A DNA stretch of 64,000 nt from Psychroflexus maritimus (GTDB taxonomy: Bacteria > Bacteroidota > Bacteroidia > Flavobacteriales > Flavobacteriaceae): NCBI RefSeq assembly GCF_011089875.1, contig NZ_JAANAS010000002.1, positions 32,554 to 96,553 of the forward strand. Direction: 5' to 3'. A model generated the notes under the pieces. That model worked only from the letters and a program-made list of their open reading frames with translations, was not told the DNA's origin and made no database searches. The position numbers were made by a program, and so were the translations under genes. Numbering within the stretch: the first letter of the stretch is position 1; each line of letters opens with the position of its first letter. Of this stretch, positions 8,675 to 17,339 are shown piece after piece.

Positions 8675-8682
8675 CAAATATA
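8675..8682 (-). promoter_or_regulatory. -7 box for the 489-aa gene
   Basis: CAAATATA on the plus strand reads TATATTTG on the minus strand, a full TAnnTTTG match, 45 bp before the ATG at 8630. A good -33 TTG at 19-nt spacing is not evident. Confidence 0.5.
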
Positions 8683-8715
8683 AGGAAAAGCTTAGTTAAA
8701 TGAAATATTTATACC

Positions 8716-8723
8716 TACATTTG
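8716..8723 (+). promoter_or_regulatory. -7 box for the MBL hydrolase gene
   Basis: TACATTTG matches TAnnTTTG. Its last base is the G of the GTG at 8723 that opens the longest reading frame. A transcript started from this box cannot include that GTG, which argues for the TTG start at 8738. No clear -33 TTG is seen. Confidence 0.5.
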
Positions 8724-8737
8724 TGTTAAAAAAAACA

Positions 8738-9499
8738 TTGAAAGTTACATTTTTAGGAACAGGAACTTCTCAAGGAATACCCATAATTGGAAGTAATCAT
8801 CCCGTCTGTTTAAGTACCAATCCTAAAGACAAAAGATTAAGGGTCTCAGTACTTTTAGAATGGAACAATTTTAACTATGTAATAGATTGTGGACCAGATT
8901 TTAGACAGCAAATGATTGCTAATCGTGTAGAACGTATCAACGGTATTCTTTTTACTCACGAACACAACGATCATGTAATAGGACTTGATGATGTAAGGCC
9001 TTTTTATTTTAGACAAGGAAATATTTCAATATTTTGTCATCAGCGGGTTTTGAAAGAATTGAAAAAAAGATTTGAATATGTTTTTCAAATAGAAAATAAA
9101 TATCCAGGGGCTCCTACACTAAACGAACATATCATTGACGATTCGCCATTTAATTTAGGCGATAAAAAAGTCATTCCAATAAATGTTTATCATCCTGATT
9201 TACAGGTCTATGGATTCAGGTTTGATGATTTTGCTTACGTTACAGATGCTAAAGTTTTTCCTGAGGAAGAAAAAGAAAAATTAAAAGGAGTTAAGGTTTT
9301 AGTTCTTAATGCATTGAGGAAAGAAGAACATAGATCACATTTAAACTTAGCTCAAGCCTTAAAAATTATACAAGAAATTAAACCTGAACGCGCTTATTTA
9401 ACGCACATAAGTCATCACATGGGTTTTCATGATGAGGTTCAGAAGGAATTACCCGAAGGAGTTTTTTTAGCCTATGATAACCTTAAAATATCCATTTAA
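8738..9499 (+). CDS. Metallo-beta-lactamase-fold phosphodiesterase, PhnP-like
   Basis: A 253-residue cytoplasmic hydrolase. Its sequence opens KVTFLGTGTSQGIP, the usual first strand of this subgroup, and carries the zinc motif THEHNDHVIGLDD, the further metal Asp in YVTDAK and HISHHMGFHDEV near the end. Proteins of this type hydrolyse phosphodiesters (cyclic phosphoribosyl phosphate or cyclic nucleotides). The longest frame begins at GTG 8723, but that codon lies inside a -7 promoter box and would add LKKTL before the conserved start, so TTG 8738 is preferred. The stop overlaps the ATG of the next small gene. Fold firm, substrate unknown. Confidence 0.83.
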   Translation: MKVTFLGTGTSQGIPIIGSNHPVCLSTNPKDKRLRVSVLLEWNNFNYVIDCGPDFRQQMIANRVERINGILFTHEHNDHVIGLDDVRPFYFRQGNISIFCHQRVLKELKKRFEYVFQIENKYPGAPTLNEHIIDDSPFNLGDKKVIPINVYHPDLQVYGFRFDDFAYVTDAKVFPEEEKEKLKGVKVLVLNALRKEEHRSHLNLAQALKIIQEIKPERAYLTHISHHMGFHDEVQKELPEGVFLAYDNLKISI

Positions 9500-9651
9500 T
9501 GAAATCTAAATTTTACATGTACGGATTTGTTTTTGCAAGCTTAATAGCTCTATTGATGTACTTTAATTCTAAAAAAACCTACGAAGCTCAAGCCAGAGAG
9601 ATTGATTTATTAAAGACGCAAATTGAACAATTAAAGAAAGACTGTAATTAA
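9499..9651 (+). CDS. Small membrane protein with coiled coil (50 aa)
   Basis: A 50-residue frame whose ATG overlaps the TAA of the MBL hydrolase (TAATG), a sign of translational coupling. Residues 5-22 (FYMYGFVFASLIALLMYF) form one hydrophobic transmembrane helix; residues 24-49 are charged with a heptad-like pattern (EAQAREIDLLKTQIEQLKKD), suggesting a short coiled coil. I do not recognise a named family. Its last four bases overlap the end of the opposing GDPD gene. The architecture resembles small membrane-anchored scaffolds or FtsB/L-like mini-proteins, but this is only a likeness. It is likely real because of the coupled start and coherent composition. Confidence 0.6.
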   Translation: MKSKFYMYGFVFASLIALLMYFNSKKTYEAQAREIDLLKTQIEQLKKDCN

Positions 9652-10565
9652 CTCTCAATTTTTTTAAGTCTATTCCTTAAACGCAAAGCCCTATTTGGAA
9701 AGTCTGTGATTACACCGTCCACATTCATTAAAAGTAGATTTCTTAAATCTTCAAACTCATTTACCGTCCAGGGTATGATTTGAATTTTTTTTCTGCGGCA
9801 TTTTTTAATTAAAGACTTGGTAAGTAGTCTATAATTTGGGCTATAAATTTCAGGAATAAACCCTAAAGAATTAATTTCTTTGTCTATTTTTCCATCAGCA
9901 GAAATCAGACATGTAGAATAGGCGGGGTACTTGTCTTTAATTACCTTCAAAATACGAACATCAAAACTTCTAAGGTTAATTCTTTTTGAAGGGAATTCAG
10001 CAATACTTTCCATTACTAAGTCAACAAAAGTTGAGGGTGAAGGATGGAATAAACCATCGGTGATCGAAGCAGACTTTAATTCTATTGTATAAGCGATTTC
10101 TTGTTGGTGGTTTTTTGAAATAAACTCCATCATAAATAAAGCATCCCTTAACAAAGGTTTGCTACTTTCTTCAGTTTCTTGTTCGTCGAACAAAGGGTGT
10201 CTAAGCGACCCACAATCATATTGTTTAATTTCATCGTAATCCATTTGATAAAGATTCAATAACCTTGCTTGATCTTCAGAGATTCTCTTTCCTTCTTTTG
10301 ATAGGCAGGTTAATGGATTCATCCAGGCTTCGTGAGAAACAACAACTTGATGATCTTTAGAAATGACAACGTCTAACTCTATTGAATCAACTTCTAGCTC
10401 TATGGCTTTCTCAAACGAAGCAATTGTGTTTTCTGATGCTAAACCTCTTGCGCCTCGATGGCCAACGACTAAAAAATTAGAAGCGTAGGGCTTCTTGAAT
10501 TTAAAAAACCGATTTGTGTTCAATTTTTGTTTAGATTTGCTGTTACTTAATGAAGTTAAATTCAT
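9648..10565 (-). CDS. Glycerophosphodiester phosphodiesterase family protein
   Basis: A 305-residue GDPD. Catalytic region: VVGHRGARGLASENTIASF (His36, Arg37), Glu63 and Asp65 in SIELDVVISKDH, and His78 in VVVSHE. The C-terminal part has the TIM-barrel strands IIPWTVNE and GVITDFPN typical of the family. It would hydrolyse glycerophosphodiesters to glycerol 3-phosphate and an alcohol. No clear signal peptide is present: the N terminus is basic and polar (residues 1-30), longer than usual, so cytoplasmic location is the simplest reading. It stands alone, transcribed against the neighbour to the left with a 4-bp overlap. Confidence 0.9.
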   Translation of the reverse strand: MNLTSLSNSKSKQKLNTNRFFKFKKPYASNFLVVGHRGARGLASENTIASFEKAIELEVDSIELDVVISKDHQVVVSHEAWMNPLTCLSKEGKRISEDQARLLNLYQMDYDEIKQYDCGSLRHPLFDEQETEESSKPLLRDALFMMEFISKNHQQEIAYTIELKSASITDGLFHPSPSTFVDLVMESIAEFPSKRINLRSFDVRILKVIKDKYPAYSTCLISADGKIDKEINSLGFIPEIYSPNYRLLTKSLIKKCRRKKIQIIPWTVNEFEDLRNLLLMNVDGVITDFPNRALRLRNRLKKIES

Positions 10566-10737
10566 AACAAACGTTTAAACAAAAGTACTTAAATCAGCAT
10601 TTATTTGCTTAATTCAACGGTTAACTTATTGATAAGCCTATGTGAATTTAAAAACAACTTCTTCGCTTTTTTTCTAATTTTCAGATCAAAAATAATTCCT
10701 AAATTTATACTACTTTCTGTTTTTTGATTTTTTAAAC

Positions 10738-10745
10738 TATATTTG
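10738..10745 (+). promoter_or_regulatory. -7 box for the PLD-like secreted protein
   Basis: TATATTTG, a full TAnnTTTG match, lies 19 bp before the ATG at 10765. A canonical TTG at -33 is not found; TTTC occupies that position. Confidence 0.5.
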
Positions 10746-10764
10746 TAACACTAAATCTATTCCT

Positions 10765-12420
10765 ATGAAAAAAATAATATTTAATACAATTTTTTTTAGT
10801 TGTCTTTTTACAAGTTTTGCTCAACCAAAACTTGTAAATACTAGTTTAAGAGCAAAACAGATTACTCCATCTAGCTTAAATATTGAGATTCAAACAGAAA
10901 ATGCTGCTGGCTATGAGGTTAAATTTATACCACTTAAAAACACCTTTGATACTCTTTTTTTTGAAAATTCAAAATTCAAAACAAACCATCATATCATTCA
11001 ACTAAAAAACCTTGCACCTTCTGCTTTTTATAAAGGTGAATTTAAAATTTTTGATGAATCAGAAGATACTTTATACGTTCAAAAAAACTATGCTTCAAGT
11101 TCCATTTTACCTGGCGAAATTATAGCCTATTTTAATCATGAAATCAATGAGGAGGTAGCTTCTTCTCCTTCTAATGTAGCTCATTTTGTTGATAACGCTA
11201 TGCGAGATACCTTAATTAATTATATTGGTAGAGCAGAAGAGAGTATTGATATTGCTATCTATAATTCTTTTGGTAACAACCCAAGTGTAGGAATTGCTGG
11301 AGCAATTAACCAAGCTCATCTAGATGGTGTTCAGGTTAGAGTAATTCATGACGGAAGCACGAGTAGCTCTATGATTAATGTTTTAAATGCAAATATACCT
11401 GTGATAGCAAGGTTAGAAAACCCTAATTTTCCAGGTATAATGCATCATAAATTTCTGGTTATGGATGCAGAACATGAAGATGCTTCTAAATCGGTAGTTT
11501 GGACAGGATCGACCAATTGGACTACCGGGCAAATTAATAGTCCTGACAAAAATAATGTTATTATTATTCAAGACCAAACTCTTGCGCAAACCTATAAAAT
11601 GGAATTTGATGAAATGTGGGGGAGTACGGGTGCTCAACCAGATTATCAAAACATAAGATTTGGGAATTCTAAAGAAGATAATTCCCCCAAGGAATTTAAT
11701 GTAGGAGGAATTGAAGTTGAATGTTATTTTAGCCCAACCGATGGAACCGAGCAAGAAATTATAAACCTCATGCAGGATGCTCAAGAAAGCATTGTTGTTG
11801 CTTCGATGTTAATTACAAGAGAAAATTTGGCACAAGCTTTAGTTAATCAATATACTAACGGAATAAGTGAATTAGCGTTTATTGTTGATACAGAAGATTA
11901 TGCCGGTTCTCAAAAGGACTTTTTAGCCAATAACTTGGGAGCAACTAATTATTTTGAATACTCGGCTCCGGGAATTATGCATCATAAAATGATGGTTGTT
12001 GACCATGGGACTCCACAAGCTGCAACTCTCACTGGATCACATAATTGGAGTTTTTCAGCTGAAAATAGAAATGATGAAAACACGCTAATCATTTATGATG
12101 AGGCTATTGCTAATCAATATTATCAAGCCTTATCTCAGCTAGTTACCGATGTAGGAGGAAACTTAACAAATAAAGAATTTAAGGAGCTTAACTATACCTA
12201 TTTCCCAAATCCAGTTAAGGATAAACTCTATATTTCTTCTGAAAATGAAATTCTACAAGTTGATATTTACGATACTTCAGGAAAAAAAGTTTTATGTATT
12301 AACAAACATACAGGCATGCCACAAAATTTTATCAATTTAGAAGCTTTTCAGCGTGGTTTTTATTTTGTAAAGCTAACCACATCTATAGGCAATTCTAATT
12401 TCAAAATACTAAAAAGGTAA
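10765..12420 (+). CDS. Secreted phospholipase D-like protein with T9SS sorting domain
   Basis: A 551-residue exported protein. A signal peptide (MKKIIFNTIFFSCLFTSFAQ) is followed by a fibronectin-like N-terminal region (about 22-110), then two PLD half-sites with HxKx4D motifs: HHKFLVMD (227-234) followed by TGSTNW, and HHKMMVVD (406-413) followed by TGSHNW. The C terminus from about residue 478 (YFPNPVKDKLYI through GFYFVKL) is a type A type IX secretion sorting domain, so the protein should cross the outer membrane and be anchored to, or released from, the surface. Target could be phospholipid or nucleic acid; PLD-fold nucleases share these motifs. It forms a single-gene unit. Confidence 0.88.
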   Translation: MKKIIFNTIFFSCLFTSFAQPKLVNTSLRAKQITPSSLNIEIQTENAAGYEVKFIPLKNTFDTLFFENSKFKTNHHIIQLKNLAPSAFYKGEFKIFDESEDTLYVQKNYASSSILPGEIIAYFNHEINEEVASSPSNVAHFVDNAMRDTLINYIGRAEESIDIAIYNSFGNNPSVGIAGAINQAHLDGVQVRVIHDGSTSSSMINVLNANIPVIARLENPNFPGIMHHKFLVMDAEHEDASKSVVWTGSTNWTTGQINSPDKNNVIIIQDQTLAQTYKMEFDEMWGSTGAQPDYQNIRFGNSKEDNSPKEFNVGGIEVECYFSPTDGTEQEIINLMQDAQESIVVASMLITRENLAQALVNQYTNGISELAFIVDTEDYAGSQKDFLANNLGATNYFEYSAPGIMHHKMMVVDHGTPQAATLTGSHNWSFSAENRNDENTLIIYDEAIANQYYQALSQLVTDVGGNLTNKEFKELNYTYFPNPVKDKLYISSENEILQVDIYDTSGKKVLCINKHTGMPQNFINLEAFQRGFYFVKLTTSIGNSNFKILKR

Positions 12421-12445
12421 AAACTGATTTTAGTACATTAAGGAA

Positions 12446-13423
12446 TTATGGGATATTGAATTTTTGCTTGCGTTCAGATTTTATTTTCTCATTTTCCTTT
12501 TGTTTCTCATAATCTTGTTTTTTTTCTTTAGATTCAAATATATAATCTTCATTTAAGAATTGGTCAAAACGATAAGAAACACCAATGCCAACCTGCCATC
12601 GTTCAGGAGTACTTTTAAAATTTACTAACGCATTTACATCTACTTGTAAGTTTCTGCTTATTAAATAAGCAGCACCACCTCTTAAAAGTTCATCACTATA
12701 AAAATCGCCTATAATTGTTTGAAATTCTCCAAAGACAGACCAATTGTAATTAATCGTGTGAGTAAGCGTAAAAATACCCGTAAAACTTGTGAAATCAGTT
12801 AAAATTCGGTCCATTATAAAGTTTGAAACCAAGACCCATCGTTTATAATTATGTTGTGAAATTAATGCTAACCTCGAAGAGATAAATGAATCTTCTTCAG
12901 GCATAAATGGGCTCCCACCAAAATTAGTGTTTATGCCAACATAACCTGAAACTGCAGGGATTAAATGCCACCATTGCAAAGTATTGTTTTTTTTCCAACT
13001 TCTTAAGTTAGGACCTTCCATTTCTCTGCTAATCCAAGGGTCATAAAATAAGTATTTCCCGCCTAATGTATTTCTTTGAAAATTAGCAGTTTCAAATTCT
13101 CTAAAGCTTCCTCCAGCCAATATACTTTCATTTTGAGCTAGAAATGTACCATCTATAATAAACTCAAATCTTGAACTTTGAAAGCCATACCTTAGTGCAT
13201 AATCAGTTCCAAAAATTGAAGCATCTGAACTTCTTAAACTATGTTGACTGTTTTCAAAGCTTATTCCTGTTTCTAATTGAATTACGTTTTCACCAACAGC
13301 AAAAGCACCTTGTGAAGCACCAGGGCGATTTGAGTTAATAGTTTCTGTGTATTGCGCATTAGCCTGATATAGAGTAATTAAAACAAGTAAACTTAGTGTA
13401 TATAATCTTTGGGTATGCTTCAT
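12446..13423 (-). CDS. Putative outer-membrane beta-barrel 'transporter' protein
   Basis: A 325-residue protein with a signal peptide ending at ANAQ (about residue 24). The mature part starts ETINSNRPGASQGAFAVGENVIQLETGISFE (quoted in part), the signature opening of the MetA-pathway-of-phenol-degradation-type outer-membrane proteins common in Flavobacteriia, and continues with alternating amphipathic strands. The last ~30 residues (from about 290) are a highly charged Lys/Glu tail, unusual for a barrel that normally ends in an aromatic residue. A -7 box (13445-13452, minus) precedes it. Cargo unknown; the 'transporter' label is only a family name. Confidence 0.65.
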   Translation of the reverse strand: MKHTQRLYTLSLLVLITLYQANAQYTETINSNRPGASQGAFAVGENVIQLETGISFENSQHSLRSSDASIFGTDYALRYGFQSSRFEFIIDGTFLAQNESILAGGSFREFETANFQRNTLGGKYLFYDPWISREMEGPNLRSWKKNNTLQWWHLIPAVSGYVGINTNFGGSPFMPEEDSFISSRLALISQHNYKRWVLVSNFIMDRILTDFTSFTGIFTLTHTINYNWSVFGEFQTIIGDFYSDELLRGGAAYLISRNLQVDVNALVNFKSTPERWQVGIGVSYRFDQFLNEDYIFESKEKKQDYEKQKENEKIKSERKQKFNIP

Positions 13424-13444
13424 TTTTTATATTTTAATCCGCTT

Positions 13445-13452
13445 CAAATATA
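13445..13452 (-). promoter_or_regulatory. -7 box for the outer-membrane protein gene
   Basis: CAAATATA on the plus strand reads TATATTTG on the minus strand, 22 bp before the ATG at 13423. No convincing -33 element is seen. Confidence 0.45.
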
Positions 13453-13597
13453 AAGGTTTATTTATTTCATTTAAACTCATTAGGTAAATTTATATGCAAA
13501 GTTTAAAGCTTAGCTATAGCAGAAAGAGTTTAAAAACTAGCCGTTTAAAATACCCCTTTAAAAATGCACCAGGTAATTTTAAATCGGTTACACAAAT

Positions 13598-13632
13598 AAA
13601 GCCGCTTGAATTTCAATTCAAAGCGGCTTTTT
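13598..13632 (-). terminator. Terminator after the E1 dehydrogenase gene
   Basis: AAAGCCGCTT (13598-13607) pairs with AAGCGGCTTT (13621-13630), with additional inner GAA/TTC pairing around one bulged A. It lies about 20 bp past the minus-strand stop at 13652, and the plus-strand sequence also ends in a T run. Confidence 0.8.
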
Positions 13633-13651
13633 CAGGCTATTTTTCATATAA

Positions 13652-16063
13652 TTAATCAAGCTTAGGGTACTCATCTGGCTTGAATTCATGCATTATAGCA
13701 TAAGCTTTCTCAAATACATCTTCTGAAGAAGGTTTAGAGAAATAATCGCCATCGGTTCCGTAGGCTGGTCGGTGTTCTTTTGCTGTAAGCGTTTGAGGTT
13801 GACTATCTAAATATTGATAGGCATTTTGTTCTTCCAAAACCTTTTGTAAAATATAAGCTGATGCTCCCCCTGGAACATCTTCATCAATTACTAGAAGGCG
13901 ATTAGTTTTCTTAACACTTTCAACAATGGCATGATTTAAGTCGAATGGTAATAAGGATTGCACATCTATAATTTCCACAGATATTCCTACTTCTGTTAGC
14001 TCTTTAGCAGCTTGTTCAATTATCCTTAGAGTTGATCCATAAGAAACAATGCTGATGTCATTACCTTCTCTTATGGTTTCAATTTTTCCTAATGGAGTTT
14101 TAAATTCTCCTAAATTTTCAGGCATTTTTTCTTTCAAGCGGTAGCCATTAAGGCACTCAACAATTAATGCAGGTTCATCACTGGCTAAAAGTGTGTTATA
14201 AAAACCCGCTGCTTTAGTCATGTTTCTAGGCACAAGTACGTGAATACCTCTAATTAAGTTAAGAATTCCGCCCATAGGTGAACCAGAGTGCCAAATCCCT
14301 TCTAATCGATGCCCTCTTGTTCTAATAATTAAAGGTGCTTTTTGTTTGCCTGCAGAACGATAAGCTGTAGTAGCTAAATCATCACTCATTATTTGCAAAG
14401 CATACAACAAATAATCAAGATATTGTATCTCGGCAATTGGACGGAGGCCTCTTAAAGCCATTCCTATTCCTTGGCCTAAAATTGTAGCCTCTCTAATTCC
14501 TGCATCAGCTACTCTAATTTCTCCATATTTTTTCTGCATTCCTTCAAGTCCTTGGTTTACATCACCAATTTCTCCAGAGTCTTCACCAAAAATTAAAGTT
14601 TCTGGTTTTGTTTTAAAAATTTGGTCAAAGTTGTCTCTTAATATTAAACGTGCATCAACTTCCTTACTATCTTCATTATACTTAGGAGCTACTTCATCAA
14701 TAGCTGTGGCTTGGAGTTCAGTTTGGTTAAATAAATAACTGCTGTATTGAGGTTGTGTTTTTTTCTTGAAACCATCAATCCAATTAATTAGTTCAGTTTT
14801 TGCTTCAGATTGCTCAAATCTTACTTGCCTTAATGCTTTTCTAGCTGTAGCTAACAACACCGATTTTAGCGGCTCATTATTTTGTTTAATTTCGTTTACA
14901 TAAGGCTGGATAAAAGCTTTGTTTTCGCTTGAATTGGCTAAGTCTTCTAGTAATTTAACTAAGACTATACTTTCTTTTTTAGCGATTTCTCCAAAAGCTT
15001 TCCAGGCTTTTTGTTTACCTGTTCTAACTTCCTTTTTTATATCTTTTTCAATTGCACTTAATTCTTCATCAGTGGCAATTTGATTTTCAATCATCCACTT
15101 TCTAAGTTGTATATTACAATCATATTCCTTCTCCCATTCTAGGCGTTCTTTAGATTTGTAGCGTTCGTGAGAACCAGAGGTAGAGTGGCCTTGCGGTTGG
15201 GTTAATTCGATAACATGTATCAATACAGGAACGTGTTCTTCTCGAGCAATTTTTTCGGCTTTTTGATAAGCTTCAATTAAAGCAGAATAGTCCCATCCTT
15301 TAACACGAATAATCTCGTAGCCATTAGTGCCTTCTTCACGCTGAAAACCTTTCAGGATTTCAGATATATTCTCTTTGGTTGTTTGGTGTCTTGCATGAAC
15401 AGAAATTCCATAATCATCATCCCACACATTGATTACCATGGGGACTTTTAATACTCCAGCGGCATTAAATGTTTCCCAGAACAAACCTTCTGAAGTACTA
15501 GCATTACCAATTGTTCCCCAAGCAATTTCATTACCATTGTTAGAAAAATTTGAGCTGTCTATGTTTTTTTCGGCACGATAAACCTTAGAGGCTTGCGCTA
15601 AACCTAAAAGTCGAGGCATTTGTCCCGCAGTTGGAGAAATATCTGCACTTGAATTCTTTTGTTGAGTCAGGTTTTTCCAAGACCCATCTTCGTTTAAACT
15701 ATGTGTCATGAAGTGACCACCCATTTGTCTTCCTGCCGACATAGGTTCTTGGTTGATGTCAGTATTGGCGTATAAACCAGCAAAAAACTCTTGTATGGAG
15801 AGCTGGCCAATAGCCATCATAAAAGTTTGATCGCGATAGTACCCTGACCTAAAATCACCATTTTTAAAAGATTTAGCCCAAGCCAGTTGAGGTACTTCTT
15901 TTCCATCTCCAAAAATTCCGAATTTAGCTTTGCCAGTTAACACCTCTCTTCTACCTAATAAACTACATTCTCTACTATTAACTGCGATTTTATAGTCGTT
16001 AATCACTTCAGCTTTAAAGTCATTAAACGAAATATCTTTTTTTTCTTCTACTGCATCTTGCAT
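13652..16063 (-). CDS. Thiamine-dependent 2-oxoacid dehydrogenase E1, alpha-beta fusion
   Basis: An 803-residue fusion of the alpha and beta subunits of a branched-chain-type E1. The N-terminal half (about 1-400) holds the TPP-binding segment GTIGNASTSEGLFWETFNAA, then VINVWDDDYGISV. The C-terminal half (about 470-803) is the transketolase-like beta subunit (LIFGEDSGEIGDVNQGL, EIQYLDYL, RTRGHRLEGIWHSGSP, then the C-terminal domain with VIDEDVPGGASA). It decarboxylates 2-oxoacids and passes the acyl group to an E2 lipoyl protein encoded elsewhere, most likely for branched-chain acyl-CoA (iso-fatty acid primers) or 2-oxoglutarate-like substrates. Single-chain E1 fusions are known in Bacteroidetes. 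It forms a monocistronic unit ending at a strong terminator. Confidence 0.87.
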   Translation of the reverse strand: MQDAVEEKKDISFNDFKAEVINDYKIAVNSRECSLLGRREVLTGKAKFGIFGDGKEVPQLAWAKSFKNGDFRSGYYRDQTFMMAIGQLSIQEFFAGLYANTDINQEPMSAGRQMGGHFMTHSLNEDGSWKNLTQQKNSSADISPTAGQMPRLLGLAQASKVYRAEKNIDSSNFSNNGNEIAWGTIGNASTSEGLFWETFNAAGVLKVPMVINVWDDDYGISVHARHQTTKENISEILKGFQREEGTNGYEIIRVKGWDYSALIEAYQKAEKIAREEHVPVLIHVIELTQPQGHSTSGSHERYKSKERLEWEKEYDCNIQLRKWMIENQIATDEELSAIEKDIKKEVRTGKQKAWKAFGEIAKKESIVLVKLLEDLANSSENKAFIQPYVNEIKQNNEPLKSVLLATARKALRQVRFEQSEAKTELINWIDGFKKKTQPQYSSYLFNQTELQATAIDEVAPKYNEDSKEVDARLILRDNFDQIFKTKPETLIFGEDSGEIGDVNQGLEGMQKKYGEIRVADAGIREATILGQGIGMALRGLRPIAEIQYLDYLLYALQIMSDDLATTAYRSAGKQKAPLIIRTRGHRLEGIWHSGSPMGGILNLIRGIHVLVPRNMTKAAGFYNTLLASDEPALIVECLNGYRLKEKMPENLGEFKTPLGKIETIREGNDISIVSYGSTLRIIEQAAKELTEVGISVEIIDVQSLLPFDLNHAIVESVKKTNRLLVIDEDVPGGASAYILQKVLEEQNAYQYLDSQPQTLTAKEHRPAYGTDGDYFSKPSSEDVFEKAYAIMHEFKPDEYPKLD

Positions 16064-16237
16064 TTCAACAAATTTTTCGATTGTTGCGAAGATACTAATT
16101 TTCCTTAAGATAACAGACTTAGAAGTATGTTAAATAAATGAGATATTTTTAATACAAAAGCTTAAAATTGTTTTTTTTGTGCTATATTTTCAATAAAAAT
16201 AGCTTCTTTTAATCAAAACTATAAAACTTGAGCTCGT

Positions 16238-16534
16238 TTATAAAGCAATTCCAACCGGTAGAAGGTCAGCGTATTTTAATTTGTTTCCTCGCATAAAACT
16301 CTTCACTTCTTTACAAGTAGGTACGACTTTAATTTCATCCTCTTTTAATTGGTCTAAGACCAGTGCAATGAATTTATCTTTGTAGCCCTTTTCAATTAAA
16401 TGATCACTTATAATCATCTTAGTTAAAAAGGTTTTTCGTTCTTGTTCTACAAACTCTATGGCAATTAACTCGTTATCAACTAATGCCTCAAATTGTCTTA
16501 AAAACTTGTTTTTTTTCAACGTTAACTCTTCCAT
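16238..16534 (-). CDS. Small GNAT-like N-acetyltransferase (YjdJ type)
   Basis: A 98-residue protein. Its pattern (FEALVDNELIAIEFV near 15-29, a middle strand KTFLTKMIIS, a helix and then KVVPTCKEVKSFMRGN near 74-89) matches the minimal Gcn5-related acetyltransferase fold of YjdJ-like proteins, where a conserved Cys follows VVP. The usual HTEV/GQGIG acetyl-CoA loop is poorly preserved here (SDHLIEKGYKDKFI), so activity is uncertain. It starts at ATG 16534, divergent from the alpha/beta hydrolase gene. Function is not known. Confidence 0.6.
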   Translation of the reverse strand: MEELTLKKNKFLRQFEALVDNELIAIEFVEQERKTFLTKMIISDHLIEKGYKDKFIALVLDQLKEDEIKVVPTCKEVKSFMRGNKLKYADLLPVGIAL

Positions 16535-16578
16535 ACACCATCATATTATAGTTATATAACCTTTTAAATTATAATTTA

Positions 16579-16607
16579 TTGTAAAGCAAATTTGTGTAGT
16601 ATATTTG
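16579..16607 (+). promoter_or_regulatory. Promoter for hydrolase-transglycosylase operon
   Basis: A -7 box TATATTTG (16600-16607) has TTG at 16579-16581, 18 nt upstream. The TTG inside the -7 box (16605) is the first start of the longest frame but cannot be transcribed from this promoter, which supports the ATG at 16653. Confidence 0.65.
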
Positions 16608-16652
16608 CAACTAATCTTAGACTCTAAATATACAAAAAAGTTTATTTTTTTT

Positions 16653-17339
16653 ATGCAAATTGAATCTAATACTGGTCTTATTCCTGTTTATATGATGCCT
16701 GGCATGGCAGCTAAAGCTTCCATTTTTGAGTATATTTCTTTAGACCCTAATAGATTTGAGGTAATTTATTTAACATGGAAACTTCCAACAAAAAATGAGC
16801 GTTTAGAGGATTACGCTCAACGAATGTGTGAAGATGTTATTCACCAAAATCCAGTTTTAATTGGAGTTTCATTTGGAGGAATTCTTGTTCAGGAAATGGC
16901 TAAATTGATAGATGTGAGGCAAGTAATCATCATTTCAAGCCTTAAAAGTTATCACGAATTACCTACTAGGATGAAATTTGCAAGAAAAACAAATGCTTTT
17001 AAGGTTTTGCCTACCAGCCTAATAAATTACATGGAACAATTAGACTACCTTCCCCTAGGGAAAAGCTTTAAAAAACGTTTGCAATTATATAAGAAATACA
17101 TGTTTGTAAGTGATAAATATTACTTAGATTGGTCAATTGAAAACATTGTATCTTGGAAGCAAAAACAAGCTCCTAAAGGTATTGTCCATATTCATGGGGA
17201 TGCCGATTTGGTATTTCCTTTAGAACATATAGAGAATTGCCATGTTGTTCCTGGAGGAACACATATTATGATTATTAATAAATACAGGTGGTTTAATAAA
17301 CACCTTCCTAATTTTATAACCTATGGAAATCAAAAATAA
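16653..17339 (+). CDS. Alpha/beta hydrolase
   Basis: A 228-residue hydrolase with the nucleophile elbow GVSFGG in PVLIGVSFGGILVQEMA, the acid residue in IHGDADLVFP and the catalytic His in PGGTHIMIIN. No signal peptide is seen, so it is cytoplasmic. The start was moved from TTG 16605 to ATG 16653 because the former lies inside the -7 promoter box. The next gene (lytic transglycosylase) begins 17 bp before this stop, so the two are translationally linked. The substrate is unknown; esterase or thioesterase activity is plausible. Confidence 0.82.
   Translation: MQIESNTGLIPVYMMPGMAAKASIFEYISLDPNRFEVIYLTWKLPTKNERLEDYAQRMCEDVIHQNPVLIGVSFGGILVQEMAKLIDVRQVIIISSLKSYHELPTRMKFARKTNAFKVLPTSLINYMEQLDYLPLGKSFKKRLQLYKKYMFVSDKYYLDWSIENIVSWKQKQAPKGIVHIHGDADLVFPLEHIENCHVVPGGTHIMIINKYRWFNKHLPNFITYGNQK

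Noticed and set aside
11413..11784. 123-codon minus-strand open frame inside the PLD-like gene
   Set aside because: It is antisense to the well-supported PLD motifs and lacks a sensible protein pattern.
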